Of a stretch of DNA of 64,000 nucleotides, positions 44,033 to 52,514 are shown piece by piece. The stretch is taken from the NCBI GenBank assembly GCA_017524725.1, contig JAFXUZ010000067.1, forward strand, positions 17,864 through 81,863, read 5' to 3'. The stretch comes from Clostridia bacterium (GTDB lineage Bacteria; Bacillota; Clostridia; Christensenellales; Aristaeellaceae). The translations under genes and the position numbers were made by a program. Below the pieces are notes generated by a model, which saw nothing but the letters and a program-made list of their open reading frames with translations, did no database searches and was not told where the DNA came from. The number at the start of each line of letters is the position of its first letter. Within the stretch, counting starts at the first letter, position 1.

Positions 44033-44059
44033 CAAAACGCGCGGCCATTGGCCGTACGG

Positions 44060-44100
44060 AAAAACGCCTTCTTCCGGGCAGAACGGAAGGAGGCGTTTTC
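44060..44100 (+). terminator. terminator of the cystatin-like gene
   Basis: AAAACGCCTTCTTCCG and CGGAAGGAGGCGTTTT form a 15-of-16-bp stem with T residues at its end, 28 bases after the stop. Confidence 0.85.
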
Positions 44101-44928
44101 TGTTTGCGTTTTCTGTTTTCAGCGACAGGCGGGCGAAGAGTGTGCTGCTTTCCACTTTTTGGGCCCCCAGCGCCCGAAAAAAGTCCGGTGGACTGTTTTC
44201 AGCGTAGGGTGGACGGCAGCCCCGGATGCTGGCCGCAAAGCGGCCGAATGAGGTCGCTGCCCCGCCCCGCGCCTGCCCCCGGAACGTAAAGTCCCTTCTT
44301 CCCACATTCCATTATCGTCTCCCAGGTAACATATTTTGTGTGCCGGGCGGTCGACCTCATCCGTCTGCTTACTGCGTTCGCATCCACCTTCCCCAACCCG
44401 GGGAAGGCTTACGAGGTCTTCCTTGCCGGTTGAACAGTTTTGGAGCGTGTTGGCTCAGGGATCGCGTCCAGTTCCCACACAACGTAAGGCGGGCAGCAGC
44501 CCGTGTTACCTTCCCCGGTTGGGAGCCCCAGTGGACTGTTTTCAGCGAAGGGCGGGCGGCAGCCCGTATTGCCTTCCCCGGGTTGGGGAAGGTGGCCGCG
44601 AAGCGGCCGGATGAGGTCGCTGCCCCGCCCCGCGTTAACAGCATGTACACCTCACGTAATCCTTCCACGTCTGGGGGCCACAGCGCCCGGAAAACAATGC
44701 AGTGCAATGTTTTTTAGCAAAAGGCGGACGGCAGTCCGTATTGCCTTCCCCCGGTTGGGGGCCCACAGCACCCGGAAAACGGACGACCTCATCCGTCTCC
44801 TCACCGACGCTCGGTTCCACGTCACAGGGCGCCCCGTCGGCTGACGCCGGATCCCCCACGCCCCATGCGGGAATGGCTTACGTGATCCTGAGTCTTCCCC
44901 ATGTATCCGTGATTTGCCCGCGGCGCCC
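44101..44928. other. gene-poor 0.8-kb stretch filled by repeat fragments
   Basis: No convincing gene in any frame. Apart from the palindromic repeats at 44188-44797 it holds short GC-rich spacers, and at its right edge the promoter of the TerB-like gene. Confidence 0.6.
44188..44797. repeat. cluster of palindromic intergenic repeats (four partial copies)
   Basis: The same modules recur in both orientations. Module 1 is GTGGACTGTTTTCAGCG at 44188-44204 and 44531-44547. Module 2 is the palindrome CCTTCCCC-N5-GGGGAAGG at 44387-44407 and 44572-44592. Module 3 is the hairpin GGCCGCRAAGCGGCC at 44231-44245 and 44594-44608. Module 4 is AGGTCGCTGCCCCGCCCCGCG at 44251-44271 and 44614-44634. The phrase GACCTCATCCGTC occurs at 44353 and 44785 as the reverse complement of the GATGAGGTC end. 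The most complete copy spans 44531-44634. It looks like a small non-coding mobile or REP-like element family. Confidence 0.75.
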
Positions 44929-44957
44929 TTGACACGGCATGCCGAAAATACGATAAT
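44929..44957 (+). promoter_or_regulatory. promoter of the TerB-like gene
   Basis: -35 TTGACA (44929-44934), 17-bp spacer, -10 GATAAT (44952-44957), 99 bases before the start. Confidence 0.7.
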
Positions 44958-45056
44958 GGTTATAAGCATCCGGCACGGCGTCCGCTCCCGCAAAGGGCGG
45001 GATGCCCGGCCGGCTGATCACGGATAAACAAATCTAAGTTTTTAGGAGGGATCACT

Positions 45057-45515
45057 ATGGACAATCTTAAGTCCGGGGCGGAAGACGTTAAGCTCCTGTA
45101 CGAAAAATTCCTGACCGCATGCAGCGCCTTTGAGGAAGGGAACAAGTGGGACCGGGATCAGAACGGGGAAATGGACGCGTACTATTTCCACGATATCATG
45201 TGCGTATTCATCCACCTGATCTCCGCTGACGGCGTCTTTTCGCCCGAGGAAGCCGATTTCGTCAACCAGGTCTTCGGCTTTGGGTACACCGCGGAGGAAC
45301 TGGCGGAACTCTACCGCGTCCAGGGTGAAGACATTGAGGACATGCTGAAATATATCCCTGCGGACTACGAAAAGCTGAAAGCGATCAGCGGCGAACTGGC
45401 GGAGATGTACAAAGCGATGCTTCTTAAGGCCTGCGACGTCGTTGCCGCCTGCGATGGCAGCGTGCACAAAAACGAGCAGAAGTACATCGACAGCCTGAAG
45501 GCAAGCCTGGCCTGA
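45057..45515 (+). CDS. TerB-like helical protein
   Basis: A 152-residue all-helical, acidic cytosolic protein. Two segments match the TerB/tellurite-resistance-like pattern of acidic helices around an ADG turn: FIHLISADGVFSPEEADFVNQVF (in part, about 55-75) and VAACDGSVHKNEQKYIDSLK (about 127-146). TerB-like domains bind metal ions and act in stress-response complexes; no other ter gene is nearby. AGGAGGG lies ahead of the start. A single-gene unit with its own promoter and terminator. Confidence 0.6.
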   Translation: MDNLKSGAEDVKLLYEKFLTACSAFEEGNKWDRDQNGEMDAYYFHDIMCVFIHLISADGVFSPEEADFVNQVFGFGYTAEELAELYRVQGEDIEDMLKYIPADYEKLKAISGELAEMYKAMLLKACDVVAACDGSVHKNEQKYIDSLKASLA

Positions 45516-45547
45516 CCCTTTTCGCGGCCTTTTTTCAGGGAAAAAAG

Positions 45548-45584
45548 CATGGCGGAGATCTGCGTGATCCCCGCCGTGTTTTTT
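45548..45584 (+). terminator. terminator of the TerB-like gene
   Basis: CATGGCGG and CCGCCGTG pair across a 15-nt loop with partial inner pairing and are followed by TTTTTT. Confidence 0.75.
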
Positions 45585-45710
45585 CCCCGTAGAAACGGCA
45601 GCAGCCCTTTCCGGAATATGCCGCGGTGCAAAAGCGTGTCGGGGATCCCTCTGCCGCCGTCCTGCGGACCGTGAAAGAAAAACCGAGGCGGACGCCGCAG
45701 TCTCCGGCCG

Positions 45711-46835
45711 TCAGATCACGATATCCCCCGGACGGAACCCCGGCGGAAGCTCCTCCTCCTCAAGGAAGGGGAAGGACGGATCCGCCAGGACCGGCAGGAA
45801 GGCGGCAAAGGGGAGCCTGCCGAATTCCATGCCCCAGGAAGACGCGCCGAACCAGCCGCCCTCCTGGGCTTTCTGGTGGGCGTCCCTGGCGAATTTGGTG
45901 CGGTTGGAGCAGTCATGAACGGCGATGGGCCACTTTTCCTCCGCGGCGATGCGCATAAAACGCAGCGTGCACTCCCTGGAAAAGACGGGGCTCAGGTAGC
46001 CCAGGCGTGTCATGTACATGTTTTCGCCCTCGTAATTGGGCAAATTGTTTTCGTTCAGGTGCAGTTCGGCGCAGTTCATAAAGGAAACGCCCGAGGACAG
46101 GATCCTATCCTTCTTCGCAAGGAAAGTCTCCATAAGTTCCGGGGTCATGGGCGTTTCGATCCCCACCCGGGGGATCATTTCGGCAGCCATGGCCATGTTT
46201 TCGATCACCCGGTCCGCGCACGCGGAGGCCCCCAGGTTGAAGCGCAGTTCATCCAGTCCGGCGTCGGCAAGGGCCTTCAGGTTTTCCCGGGTGCACAGCG
46301 TCCCGTTGGTATACATGTGCTGGTACACCCCCGCGTTATGGAAGCGGCGAATGATCTCCGGATATTTTTCGATCTCCATGAAAGGCTCCAGGTACACATA
46401 TGCCACCCCGGAAGGCTTTCTGCCCACGGCAAAGAGCATATCCAGGTCCTCGGGGCAGTACTTGCACCCGCCGATCTCCCACATATCCTCACCCACAGGC
46501 ATCTGCTCGTCCAGGCATCCGTGATCATAACAGAACGGACAGTTCAGGTTGCAGCGGTTGGTCCGCCTCACGGCGCTCAGGCCGGTACCTTTCAGGCAGG
46601 AAAGGCATCCCCGGGGGAAGCGGCTGTCCTCGCCTACATAATACGTCATCCCATCCAGGCTTTTGAGCCCGGGGATCTTATCCATCAGGTCCTTCTGGCG
46701 CTTTTCCTCCGCCCGCTCGATCTGGCGGAGCACCGCGTAAGCGATCTCCGTCTGCTTCGGCCCCAGGGGCTCGTCCTCCTCCAGCGCCGCAAAAAACCGG
46801 AACCACATCAGCGCGTCGCGCTTGGATATCTTCAT
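45711..46835 (-). CDS. radical SAM protein
   Basis: A 374-residue radical-SAM enzyme. The cluster motif CNLNCPFC lies at about 94-101. A CLSCLKG pair just before it and the later CKYC may bind a further cluster or zinc. A leading helical segment of about 60 residues precedes the fold; the SAM-binding strands continue with VYLEPFMEIEKYPEI and MYTNGTLCTRENLKALADAG. The layout resembles pyruvate-formate-lyase-activating-type proteins; the substrate cannot be read. It lies 15 bases after the YgjP-like peptidase gene with GGAGG ahead of the start, so the two are probably co-transcribed. Confidence 0.85.
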   Translation of the reverse strand: MKISKRDALMWFRFFAALEEDEPLGPKQTEIAYAVLRQIERAEEKRQKDLMDKIPGLKSLDGMTYYVGEDSRFPRGCLSCLKGTGLSAVRRTNRCNLNCPFCYDHGCLDEQMPVGEDMWEIGGCKYCPEDLDMLFAVGRKPSGVAYVYLEPFMEIEKYPEIIRRFHNAGVYQHMYTNGTLCTRENLKALADAGLDELRFNLGASACADRVIENMAMAAEMIPRVGIETPMTPELMETFLAKKDRILSSGVSFMNCAELHLNENNLPNYEGENMYMTRLGYLSPVFSRECTLRFMRIAAEEKWPIAVHDCSNRTKFARDAHQKAQEGGWFGASSWGMEFGRLPFAAFLPVLADPSFPFLEEEELPPGFRPGDIVI

Positions 46836-46850
46836 CTGGTCCGCCTCCGT

Positions 46851-47420
46851 TCAGTCATACACCCGGCGCATCAGGGCCGCGCCGTTATCCTTCAGCCATT
46901 TCATTCTGCGCCGATAGTCGGGCATCACGTTTTCAACCCGGGCCCAGAACCGGGCCGAATGATTCATCTCCAGCCGGTGGCACAGTTCGTGCACCACCAC
47001 GTAATCCCTTATCTCCTCCGGGCAGAGCATCAAAAGGCAGTTAAAATTCAGGTTCCCGCCCTGGGAACAGCTTCCCCAGCGGGTCTTCTGGCATCGAATG
47101 GTGATCCTGCCGTAGCGGACACCGATCTTCCCGGCCCAGGCCGCGGCCCGGGGCGGCAGGTCCTTCAGGGCCGCATCCCCCAGGCGGCGGATCTGCACGC
47201 CGTCCAGCGGTGTTTCCCTTTCCGCGGCTGCGGCCCGCCTTTTCGCTTCCCCCGCCTTTTTAACGATCCAGTCCCTTTTCTCTTCCAGGATGCGCCGGAC
47301 CTCAGCGTCCGGTATACCCAGGGGACCCCGGAAGGTCACGTTCCCGTCCCTGTCCACCCCGATGGCGCAGGTGGTCCTTTGGGTCCGGATCACCCGGACC
47401 TCCGATTCTCCAAACAACAT
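46851..47420 (-). CDS. YgjP-like M48-related metallopeptidase (DUF45)
   Basis: A 189-residue protein of the YgjP/DUF45 family. The zinc motif HELCHRLEMNHSARFW (about 126-141) holds HExxH with the downstream His/Trp pattern, preceded by the family's KTRWGSCSQGGNLNFN (about 92-107). It is cytosolic. Members are metal-dependent peptidases often linked to stress or to restriction loci. The upstream part (LGIPDAEVRRILEEKRDWIVKKAGEA) is the usual helical lead. First gene of a two-gene unit with the radical SAM gene. Confidence 0.88.
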   Translation of the reverse strand: MLFGESEVRVIRTQRTTCAIGVDRDGNVTFRGPLGIPDAEVRRILEEKRDWIVKKAGEAKRRAAAAERETPLDGVQIRRLGDAALKDLPPRAAAWAGKIGVRYGRITIRCQKTRWGSCSQGGNLNFNCLLMLCPEEIRDYVVVHELCHRLEMNHSARFWARVENVMPDYRRRMKWLKDNGAALMRRVYD

Positions 47421-47469
47421 TTTATCCTCATGCTCCGCAGTTATATTATCAGCCGCCCCGACCGCCGCA

Positions 47470-47511
47470 AAAATGACCCGGCGTCAGGATCCCCGGGATC
47501 CCTGCGCCGGG
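47470..47511 (-). terminator. terminator of the MntR-like gene
   Basis: CCCGGCG and CGCCGGG with an inner GGATCC palindrome form a long imperfect stem; on the minus strand it is followed by TCATTTTTG, 28 bases after the stop. Confidence 0.7.
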
Positions 47512-47538
47512 CGACGGTCTGTTTTATTTTTCCCCGGG

Positions 47539-47952
47539 TCATTCCTGCGCCCCGGTTTCCGCGGCTTTCTCCGCTTCCTCCCGCGCCCTGACCCTCTCGG
47601 CGCATTCGCGGATGCGGTCGAAGGTCTCCACGCTCAGGTCGTGCTCAAGCCTGCAGGCGTCCTCCCGGGCGTTTTTTTCGTCCACACCCAGATAGGTAAG
47701 GAGGTACGTCAGCACCTTATGGCGCTCATAGATCCTGGCAGCGATCTCATAACCCTTGTCCGTCAGGGTAATGGCCCCGTCCTGGGCCTTGTTGATATAC
47801 CCGTTCTCGGCCAGGCGCTTGGTGGCGTAGCTTACCGAGGGCTTGGTTACGTTCAGTTCCCCCGCGATGTCGATGGAGCGGATATAACCGTGCTGTTCCT
47901 GCATCATCAGCATGGCCTCAAGGTAATCCTCGGCCGATCTCATGATCTTCAT
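47539..47952 (-). CDS. DtxR/MntR-family metal-dependent repressor
   Basis: A 137-residue regulator. The N-terminal winged helix (AEDYLEAMLMMQEQHGYIRSIDIAGELNVTKPSVSYATKRL, in pieces about 5-45) and wing (NGYINKAQDGAITLTDKGYEIA) precede the dimerisation helices. HKVLTYLLTYLGVD and CRLEHDLSVETFDRI carry the Glu/His/Cys metal ligands. It should sense Mn or Fe and repress uptake genes. The start is fixed by the promoter: the -10 box is at 47980-47985, so the in-frame ATG at 47979 would lie at or before the transcription start. ATG 47952, giving MKIMRSAEDY, is the real start. Confidence 0.88.
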   Translation of the reverse strand: MKIMRSAEDYLEAMLMMQEQHGYIRSIDIAGELNVTKPSVSYATKRLAENGYINKAQDGAITLTDKGYEIAARIYERHKVLTYLLTYLGVDEKNAREDACRLEHDLSVETFDRIRECAERVRAREEAEKAAETGAQE

Positions 47953-47979
47953 TGTCCGTACCTGCCTTTCTCTGGCCAT

Positions 47980-48008
47980 ATCATACCACAGCGCCTAAAA
48001 AAAAGCAA
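47980..48008 (-). promoter_or_regulatory. promoter of the MntR-like gene
   Basis: On the minus strand -35 TTGCTT (48003-48008), 17-bp spacer, -10 TATGAT (47980-47985). It decides the start codon of the gene. Confidence 0.65.
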
Positions 48009-48076
48009 CGGATGTTCAGTATGTCGTTATCTGTTTTACGATCCCCGTGTTTTTTTATCCGAATACAGTCAAATTA

Positions 48077-48106
48077 TTGACGTTTTCAGTGCCGTCCGGG
48101 TATAAT
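48077..48106 (+). promoter_or_regulatory. promoter of the alpha/beta hydrolase gene
   Basis: -35 TTGACG (48077-48082), 18-bp spacer, -10 TATAAT (48101-48106), 55 bases before the start. Confidence 0.75.
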
Positions 48107-48161
48107 ATACCGGTTTCGGGATCATCGCCCGCCATTCTTTGCTTATCCGGAGGCTGATAAA

Positions 48162-49043
48162 ATGCTTTTTGTCCTGTCCGCCGTCCTTCTCCTGTTTGTC
48201 CTCTCCGGGGCCGCCTTGTGCCGCTACGCTTTGTACGGCCGCAGGAAGACCGTACCGGAATCCGTGGCCTGGGCAAAGGAACACGTGCCCTTCCTGCCGG
48301 ACATCGGCGCCCTGGAGCCGGCGGACCTGCCCAAAGCGGGCTCCGGACCCCTGCACGGCTATTTCCTCCGGTGCGGAAAGGACGCGAAGGGCTGCGTCAT
48401 TATCACCCACGGCTACACCGACACTCATATCGGCGCCCTGAAATACGCCAAAGTCTACCTGGGCATAGGTTACGACTGCTTTGTCTACGACCTGCGCGGC
48501 CACGGTGACAATCCCCGTGAAGCGTGCACCTATTCCGTCCGGGAAAGCGCCGACCTGGACGCGGTCATCCGCTTCGTCCGGGAACAGACGCCCGTCGTCG
48601 GCCTCCACGGGGAATCCCTGGGAGCGGCCACCACCGCCGCGGTAATGAAATACCGCCCCGACGTAGCCTTCGCCGTATGCGACTGCGGCTTCTGCGACAT
48701 TATGCCGATCTTTAAAGCCGGCCTGAAAGCCATGCACGTCCCCGCTTTTTTCGTCCACGCGGCATCGCTGATCTCCTGGCTGTTCCACGGCGTTTCCTTT
48801 GAGGAGATGCGCCCGCTGGACGCTCTCGGCCCCGAGGTCCGGGTCCCCATGCTGTTCATCCACGGGGAAAACGACAAGTTCATATTCCCGGAGCACAGCC
48901 GCAGGATGCACCGGGCCGTACCCCGCAGCCGCATGGCGCTGATCCCCGGCGCCGGGCACGCCGCTTCCGTGCTCACGGATCCCGAAGCCTACGCACGCAT
49001 CGTCAGGGAATTCGTCGCCGACGTGGAAAAGGGCGGCATCTGA
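48162..49043 (+). CDS. membrane-anchored alpha/beta hydrolase
   Basis: A 293-residue serine hydrolase resembling the YqkD/BEM46-like group. One N-terminal hydrophobic segment (about 1-22) anchors it. The fold opens with VIITHGYTDTHIGALKYAKV and YDLRGHGDN. The nucleophile elbow is GESLG (about 148-152); the acid is the Asp of HGENDKFIFP (about 240) and the His that of GAGHAAS (about 267). Substrate is unknown; acylglycerol- or peptide-like esters are typical. GGAGG lies ahead of the start. Single gene with its own promoter. Confidence 0.85.
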   Translation: MLFVLSAVLLLFVLSGAALCRYALYGRRKTVPESVAWAKEHVPFLPDIGALEPADLPKAGSGPLHGYFLRCGKDAKGCVIITHGYTDTHIGALKYAKVYLGIGYDCFVYDLRGHGDNPREACTYSVRESADLDAVIRFVREQTPVVGLHGESLGAATTAAVMKYRPDVAFAVCDCGFCDIMPIFKAGLKAMHVPAFFVHAASLISWLFHGVSFEEMRPLDALGPEVRVPMLFIHGENDKFIFPEHSRRMHRAVPRSRMALIPGAGHAASVLTDPEAYARIVREFVADVEKGGI

Positions 49044-49064
49044 TACCGGACCCGGGGAAAGACA

Positions 49065-49087
49065 TTGGGGGCTTCTTCAGCCCCCAA
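49065..49087. terminator. hairpin after the hydrolase gene
   Basis: TTGGGGGCT and AGCCCCCAA are a perfect 9-bp stem with a 5-nt loop. No proper T run follows, so it is only a likely terminator shared by two convergent genes. Confidence 0.45.
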
Positions 49088-49134
49088 ATTCCGATCCGGG
49101 GAGTGTCCTCCCCGGACCCACGATCTATTTACGT

Positions 49135-49803
49135 TCATGTGCTTCTTTTCCACCGCAGGATCTCCCAGCCTTTTTCCTCAGCCTCCCGTTTCAGTTTTCT
49201 CCGGGGATTGACGGCGTGGGCCCTGCCGCACATACGGAGCATAAAGACGTCCCCCGCGGAATCTCCGTAGGCGTCCGAGGCCGCCATCTCCGGCCGTGCA
49301 TCCCCGGGAAGGCCCTCCAGCCACTTAAGCACCCGTTTTTCCTTTTCCGCACCCCGGCAGTTGGGGCCCACCGCACCGCCGGCAGATACCACGGTGCAGA
49401 TCAGCTCGTCCGCCCCCAGGGCGGCGGAAACATACTTCATATAGTCCCGGGTGGAGGCGCTGACGAGCACCATCACCCGGCCTTCTTTTTTCAAAGCGTC
49501 CCAGGTCCTTTTACCCTCGGGGAACAAAAGCGGGATCAGCTTTTCCTCCGCGAATTCACGGCACAGCCTTTCCCTTTCGGCGCAGGGCAGCTTCTGCTCA
49601 AACCGCAGCGCCCGTGTCTTCACCCTGTCCATCCCCTCGGCGCCGATCTTTCCCAAAAAGGCGTGCACCGCGGTCCCCGCCCACTCCCAAAGGGGCAGTA
49701 CGCCCCGGCGGCGGGCAAACTGCAGGAAAGCAACAATGCTGTCCCCGGGGATCAGGGTGCCGTCAAAATCAAAAAAAGCCGCGCGCCTCGTTTCATCCTT
49801 CAT
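49135..49803 (-). CDS. HAD-IB family phosphatase
   Basis: A 222-residue HAD phosphatase of subfamily IB (SerB/CicA-like). Motif I is FFDFDGTLIPGDS (about 10-22), motif II LVSASTRDY (about 112-120) and motif IV ASDAYGDSAGDVFML (about 173-187). A short helical cap includes FARRRGVLPLWEW. These enzymes remove phosphate from phosphoserine or lipid-head-group phosphates. It overlaps the upstream biotin-ligase gene by 11 bases, which shows tight co-transcription in the unit flavodiiron - ligase - HAD. Confidence 0.85.
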   Translation of the reverse strand: MKDETRRAAFFDFDGTLIPGDSIVAFLQFARRRGVLPLWEWAGTAVHAFLGKIGAEGMDRVKTRALRFEQKLPCAERERLCREFAEEKLIPLLFPEGKRTWDALKKEGRVMVLVSASTRDYMKYVSAALGADELICTVVSAGGAVGPNCRGAEKEKRVLKWLEGLPGDARPEMAASDAYGDSAGDVFMLRMCGRAHAVNPRRKLKREAEEKGWEILRWKRST

Positions 49804-50572
49804 GGTCCGCCATCCTCACGCGGGTCACCTCGCCGCAGTTAAGGGTCTGTATGCTTCCGTCCTCATCCCGCAGGACCAGTCGGAACTCCCCGTCCACGTC
49901 CAGCGCTGTTCCGCGTTTCTCCCGGCTGCCCACGGCCACCGTCACGCTTTTTCCCCGCAGGTACTGGTGGGCCCGGTAAAAATCCAGTGCCGCCGAACGG
50001 TCCTTCAGGAAAGCGTCCATGCGCAGGAGCACCGCCCTCAAAAGGTCCGTCCATTCGAGGTCCGCCCGCCCGAGGGCGCCGGCCGGACCGGCCTCCGGGG
50101 GATAACCGCCCCTGGGAGGCATCATGTTGATGCCGACGCCGCAGATCACCGCCCCATCCACATATTCGCACAGGATGCCGCAGACCTTCCTGTCCCTGTA
50201 CCAGATGTCATTGACCCATTTGATCATGGCGCCTTCAAAGCCCAGGTCCCAAAGGGCCGCGCATACCGCCGCCGCCGCCGGAGCGGTAACGCCCATGGCC
50301 TCGACTGGGGACGCGCAGGCAAGATACAGGCTGAAATACAGTCCGCCTCCGGGCGAAACGAACTTCCGCCCCAGCCGCCCCCGGCCCGCCGTCTGGCATC
50401 CGGCCGCAAGGCATACGCCATGTACCGGTCCGCCGGAAATACCCGGAGGCGATTCCCCCAGCCGCCAGGCCTTCAGCCTGGTGTTGGTGGAATCGGTCAC
50501 GGGAAGATAATAAACATCATAGGGCACACCCGAAAGGCGGACGCTGACCGCGTCCGCCTTTTCTGACGTCAT
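49793..50572 (-). CDS. birA: biotin--[acetyl-CoA carboxylase] ligase, monofunctional
   Basis: Biotin-protein ligase, 259 residues, which activates biotin with ATP and links it to carboxylase carrier domains. Motifs are TDSTNTRLKAW, the biotinyl-AMP loop AGRGRLGRKFVSP (about 61-73), KWVNDIWY (about 118-125) and ICGVGINMMPP. The C-terminal SH3-like domain is present. The N-terminal helix-turn-helix of BirA repressors is absent, so it does not regulate transcription. The start at 50572 overlaps the upstream stop codon (ATGA). Confidence 0.92.
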   Translation of the reverse strand: MTSEKADAVSVRLSGVPYDVYYLPVTDSTNTRLKAWRLGESPPGISGGPVHGVCLAAGCQTAGRGRLGRKFVSPGGGLYFSLYLACASPVEAMGVTAPAAAAVCAALWDLGFEGAMIKWVNDIWYRDRKVCGILCEYVDGAVICGVGINMMPPRGGYPPEAGPAGALGRADLEWTDLLRAVLLRMDAFLKDRSAALDFYRAHQYLRGKSVTVAVGSREKRGTALDVDGEFRLVLRDEDGSIQTLNCGEVTRVRMADHEG

Positions 50573-51759
50573 TCTTTCATGGCGGCGCACAGCGCGTCCG
50601 CCAGGGCCTCCAGGGCAGCGGCATCCTTCTCATGGGCGGCGGAGCGCAGCGTCACCGTCTCCCCCAACGTCTCCAGCGCCTGTCCCTCCAGGATGGCCTT
50701 CATCGTCTTCGCCGCGCTGGGCGCCCAGGAGCCGTTCTCCACATAGGCGACCCGGTGGTTTTTGAAGTCGTGGGCCTTCAGGTCGTGCAGGAAATCCTCC
50801 ATTTTGACGAACACACCGGCGTTGTAGCTGGCGGAAGCCAGCACAGCCACCCTGCAGCGGTAGGCTTCCGCCACCAGGAAGGACTTGTCCTGGGTGGAAA
50901 TGTCGTACAGCTTCACGCCCTTCACGCCCCGTTCCGACAGCATGGAAGCCAGGCGTTCCATGGCGTTCATGGTGCCGCCGTAGATGGACGCGCAGAAGAT
51001 CACCAGGCCCTCCTCGCCTTCCCAGCGGCTCCACAGGCCATATTTTTCGATCAGCCTGTCCAGGTCCTGCCGCCAGATGGGCCCATGCAGCGGGCAGATC
51101 ATCCTGATGTCCAGATTGGCGGCTTTTTTCATCAGGTTCTGCACCTGGACGCCGTATTTCCCGACAATGTTGGCGTAATACCGGCGCATCTCGCCTAAGT
51201 CCGGCTTGTCCTCATCGGCGTACAGGTCTCCGCCCAGGGCTCCGAAGGTACCGAAGGCGTCGGCGGAAAAGAGGGTGCCGTCCGTCTCGTCATAGGTCAC
51301 CATCACTTCCGGCCAGTGGACCATCGGAGCGGTGTAAAATGCCAGGGTATGCTTCCCCAGGCACAGCTTTTCCCCTTCCTTTACCATGCGGATCCTGCCC
51401 ATCGGCACGCCGTCAAAAAACTGGCCGATCATTTTCGCCGCGCCGGCAGTGCAGATCACCTGCGCCTGGGGGTACTTTTCCATCACACGAAGGACCGTAG
51501 CCCCATGGTCCGGCTCCATATGGTCCACCACCAGGTAGTCAAGGGGCCTGCCCTTCAGGACGTGGGCGACATTTTCCATGAATACGCTTTCCACGCTGCG
51601 GTCGCAGGTGTCCAGCAGGGCCGTTTTTCCGTCAAGCAGGAGATAGCTGTTATAGGAGACCCCCATCGGGATCGGGTATACGTTTTCAAACAGGTTCAGC
51701 CGGCGGTCGCTGGCGCCGACATAATAAAGATCTTCCCTGATCATCCTGGCGTTATGCAT
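50569..51759 (-). CDS. flavodiiron protein (FprA-type A flavoprotein)
   Basis: A 396-residue flavodiiron protein, which reduces O2 to water (or NO to N2O) and protects anaerobes. The MBL-like diiron domain carries VDHMEPDHG (about 75-83, H-x-E-x-D ligands) and later CPLHGPIW and the Asp of YDETDG-LFSADAF-type ligands. The flavodoxin domain (about 250-396) opens with IFCASIYGGTMNAMERL, the FMN phosphate loop. ATG 51759 has AAAGGAG ahead of it; the longer frame to 51876 crosses the promoter region. First gene of the unit with birA and the HAD gene. Confidence 0.93.
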   Translation of the reverse strand: MHNARMIREDLYYVGASDRRLNLFENVYPIPMGVSYNSYLLLDGKTALLDTCDRSVESVFMENVAHVLKGRPLDYLVVDHMEPDHGATVLRVMEKYPQAQVICTAGAAKMIGQFFDGVPMGRIRMVKEGEKLCLGKHTLAFYTAPMVHWPEVMVTYDETDGTLFSADAFGTFGALGGDLYADEDKPDLGEMRRYYANIVGKYGVQVQNLMKKAANLDIRMICPLHGPIWRQDLDRLIEKYGLWSRWEGEEGLVIFCASIYGGTMNAMERLASMLSERGVKGVKLYDISTQDKSFLVAEAYRCRVAVLASASYNAGVFVKMEDFLHDLKAHDFKNHRVAYVENGSWAPSAAKTMKAILEGQALETLGETVTLRSAAHEKDAAALEALADALCAAMKE

Positions 51760-51829
51760 GGCAAATGCTCCTTTCACCGGAAAACGTCTTTTCCTTGTCG
51801 GGGCTGCCGCAAACGGGGCGCCCATGGGC

Positions 51830-51858
51830 ATTATACCAGATAAACAGCAAAAGCGAAA
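51830..51858 (-). promoter_or_regulatory. probable promoter of the flavodiiron operon
   Basis: On the minus strand a perfect -10 TATAAT (51830-51835) and a poor -35 TTTCGC (51853-51858) at 17-bp spacing. Confidence 0.45.
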
Positions 51859-51935
51859 GCATCCGGAACGATTCATTTCAGCAGGAAATAAAATGTGAAA
51901 TTCGGAAATTTTTTACCAAATCTATAGAAAAACGC

Positions 51936-51964
51936 TTGACATCCCGCTTTTCATCTGCTATACT
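51936..51964 (+). promoter_or_regulatory. strong promoter of the 570-nt RNA
   Basis: Consensus -35 TTGACA (51936-51941), 17-bp spacer, -10 TATACT (51959-51964), preceded by an AT-rich UP-like stretch (51895-51930). It faces away from the flavodiiron gene. Confidence 0.85.
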
Positions 51965-52068
51965 TAAGCCGTAAAGAGGAAGGGAAAAGAAACCGGGCAC
52001 AGGAGTCAGGGGTATCGACAAGACGGCCCGGGAAACCATCCAAATTCAAGTAAAAGGAGGCGGTGCCA

Positions 52069-52128
52069 TTGGATCAGGAAACTCTGGTGACATTTTTCAA
52101 GGCCGCCCGCCTTGAGCCCAAAGCGTAA
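52069..52128 (+). CDS. embedded 19-codon small ORF
   Basis: TTG start with AAAGGAGG (52053-52060) eight bases upstream, the ideal spacing, reading MDQETLVTFFKAARLEPKA and ending at TAA. Its 3' part contains one strand of the 12-bp long-range helix, so translation and RNA folding would compete. It may be a leader peptide or chance; no homolog comes to mind. Confidence 0.35.
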   Translation: MDQETLVTFFKAARLEPKA

Positions 52129-52514
52129 AGGCATCATTCATCAACCGCGATATCAGATCAGCGGAAACACCTTCCCACAAGGTATATGACCATGCAAAAA
52201 GGAAGGCGGGCGGCGAATCTTCAACGGACAACCGGAGAAGATCAGGGATCGGACAGACAGGAAAAATGATCCAGTCTGTGATTCGCTTTCAGGAAGCGGC
52301 GAAGGCAGGGAACGGCAGTGATCCCCTACGAAGAGACACTGACCGCAGACCCAAAGACCCCGGCAGTCAACGATAGATGGACTTGGTATCGTATCGATAA
52401 ACCCAGTGATTATCTGTATGGACCGTAACGTAAGTTCTTCAACATCGATTGCCTCGAACCTTCCGGGAAAGCAAATTTCTAAAGCATAGCCCGACAACAG
52501 AATATAAAAATTGT

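Noticed and set aside
47953..47979. ATG 47979 as start of the MntR-like gene
   Set aside because: It lies directly next to the -10 box and has no ribosome-binding site.
52153..52497. 114-codon minus-strand ORF inside the 570-nt RNA
   Set aside because: No ribosome-binding site, low-complexity and charge pattern unlike a protein, and it opposes the strong promoter-terminator pair.
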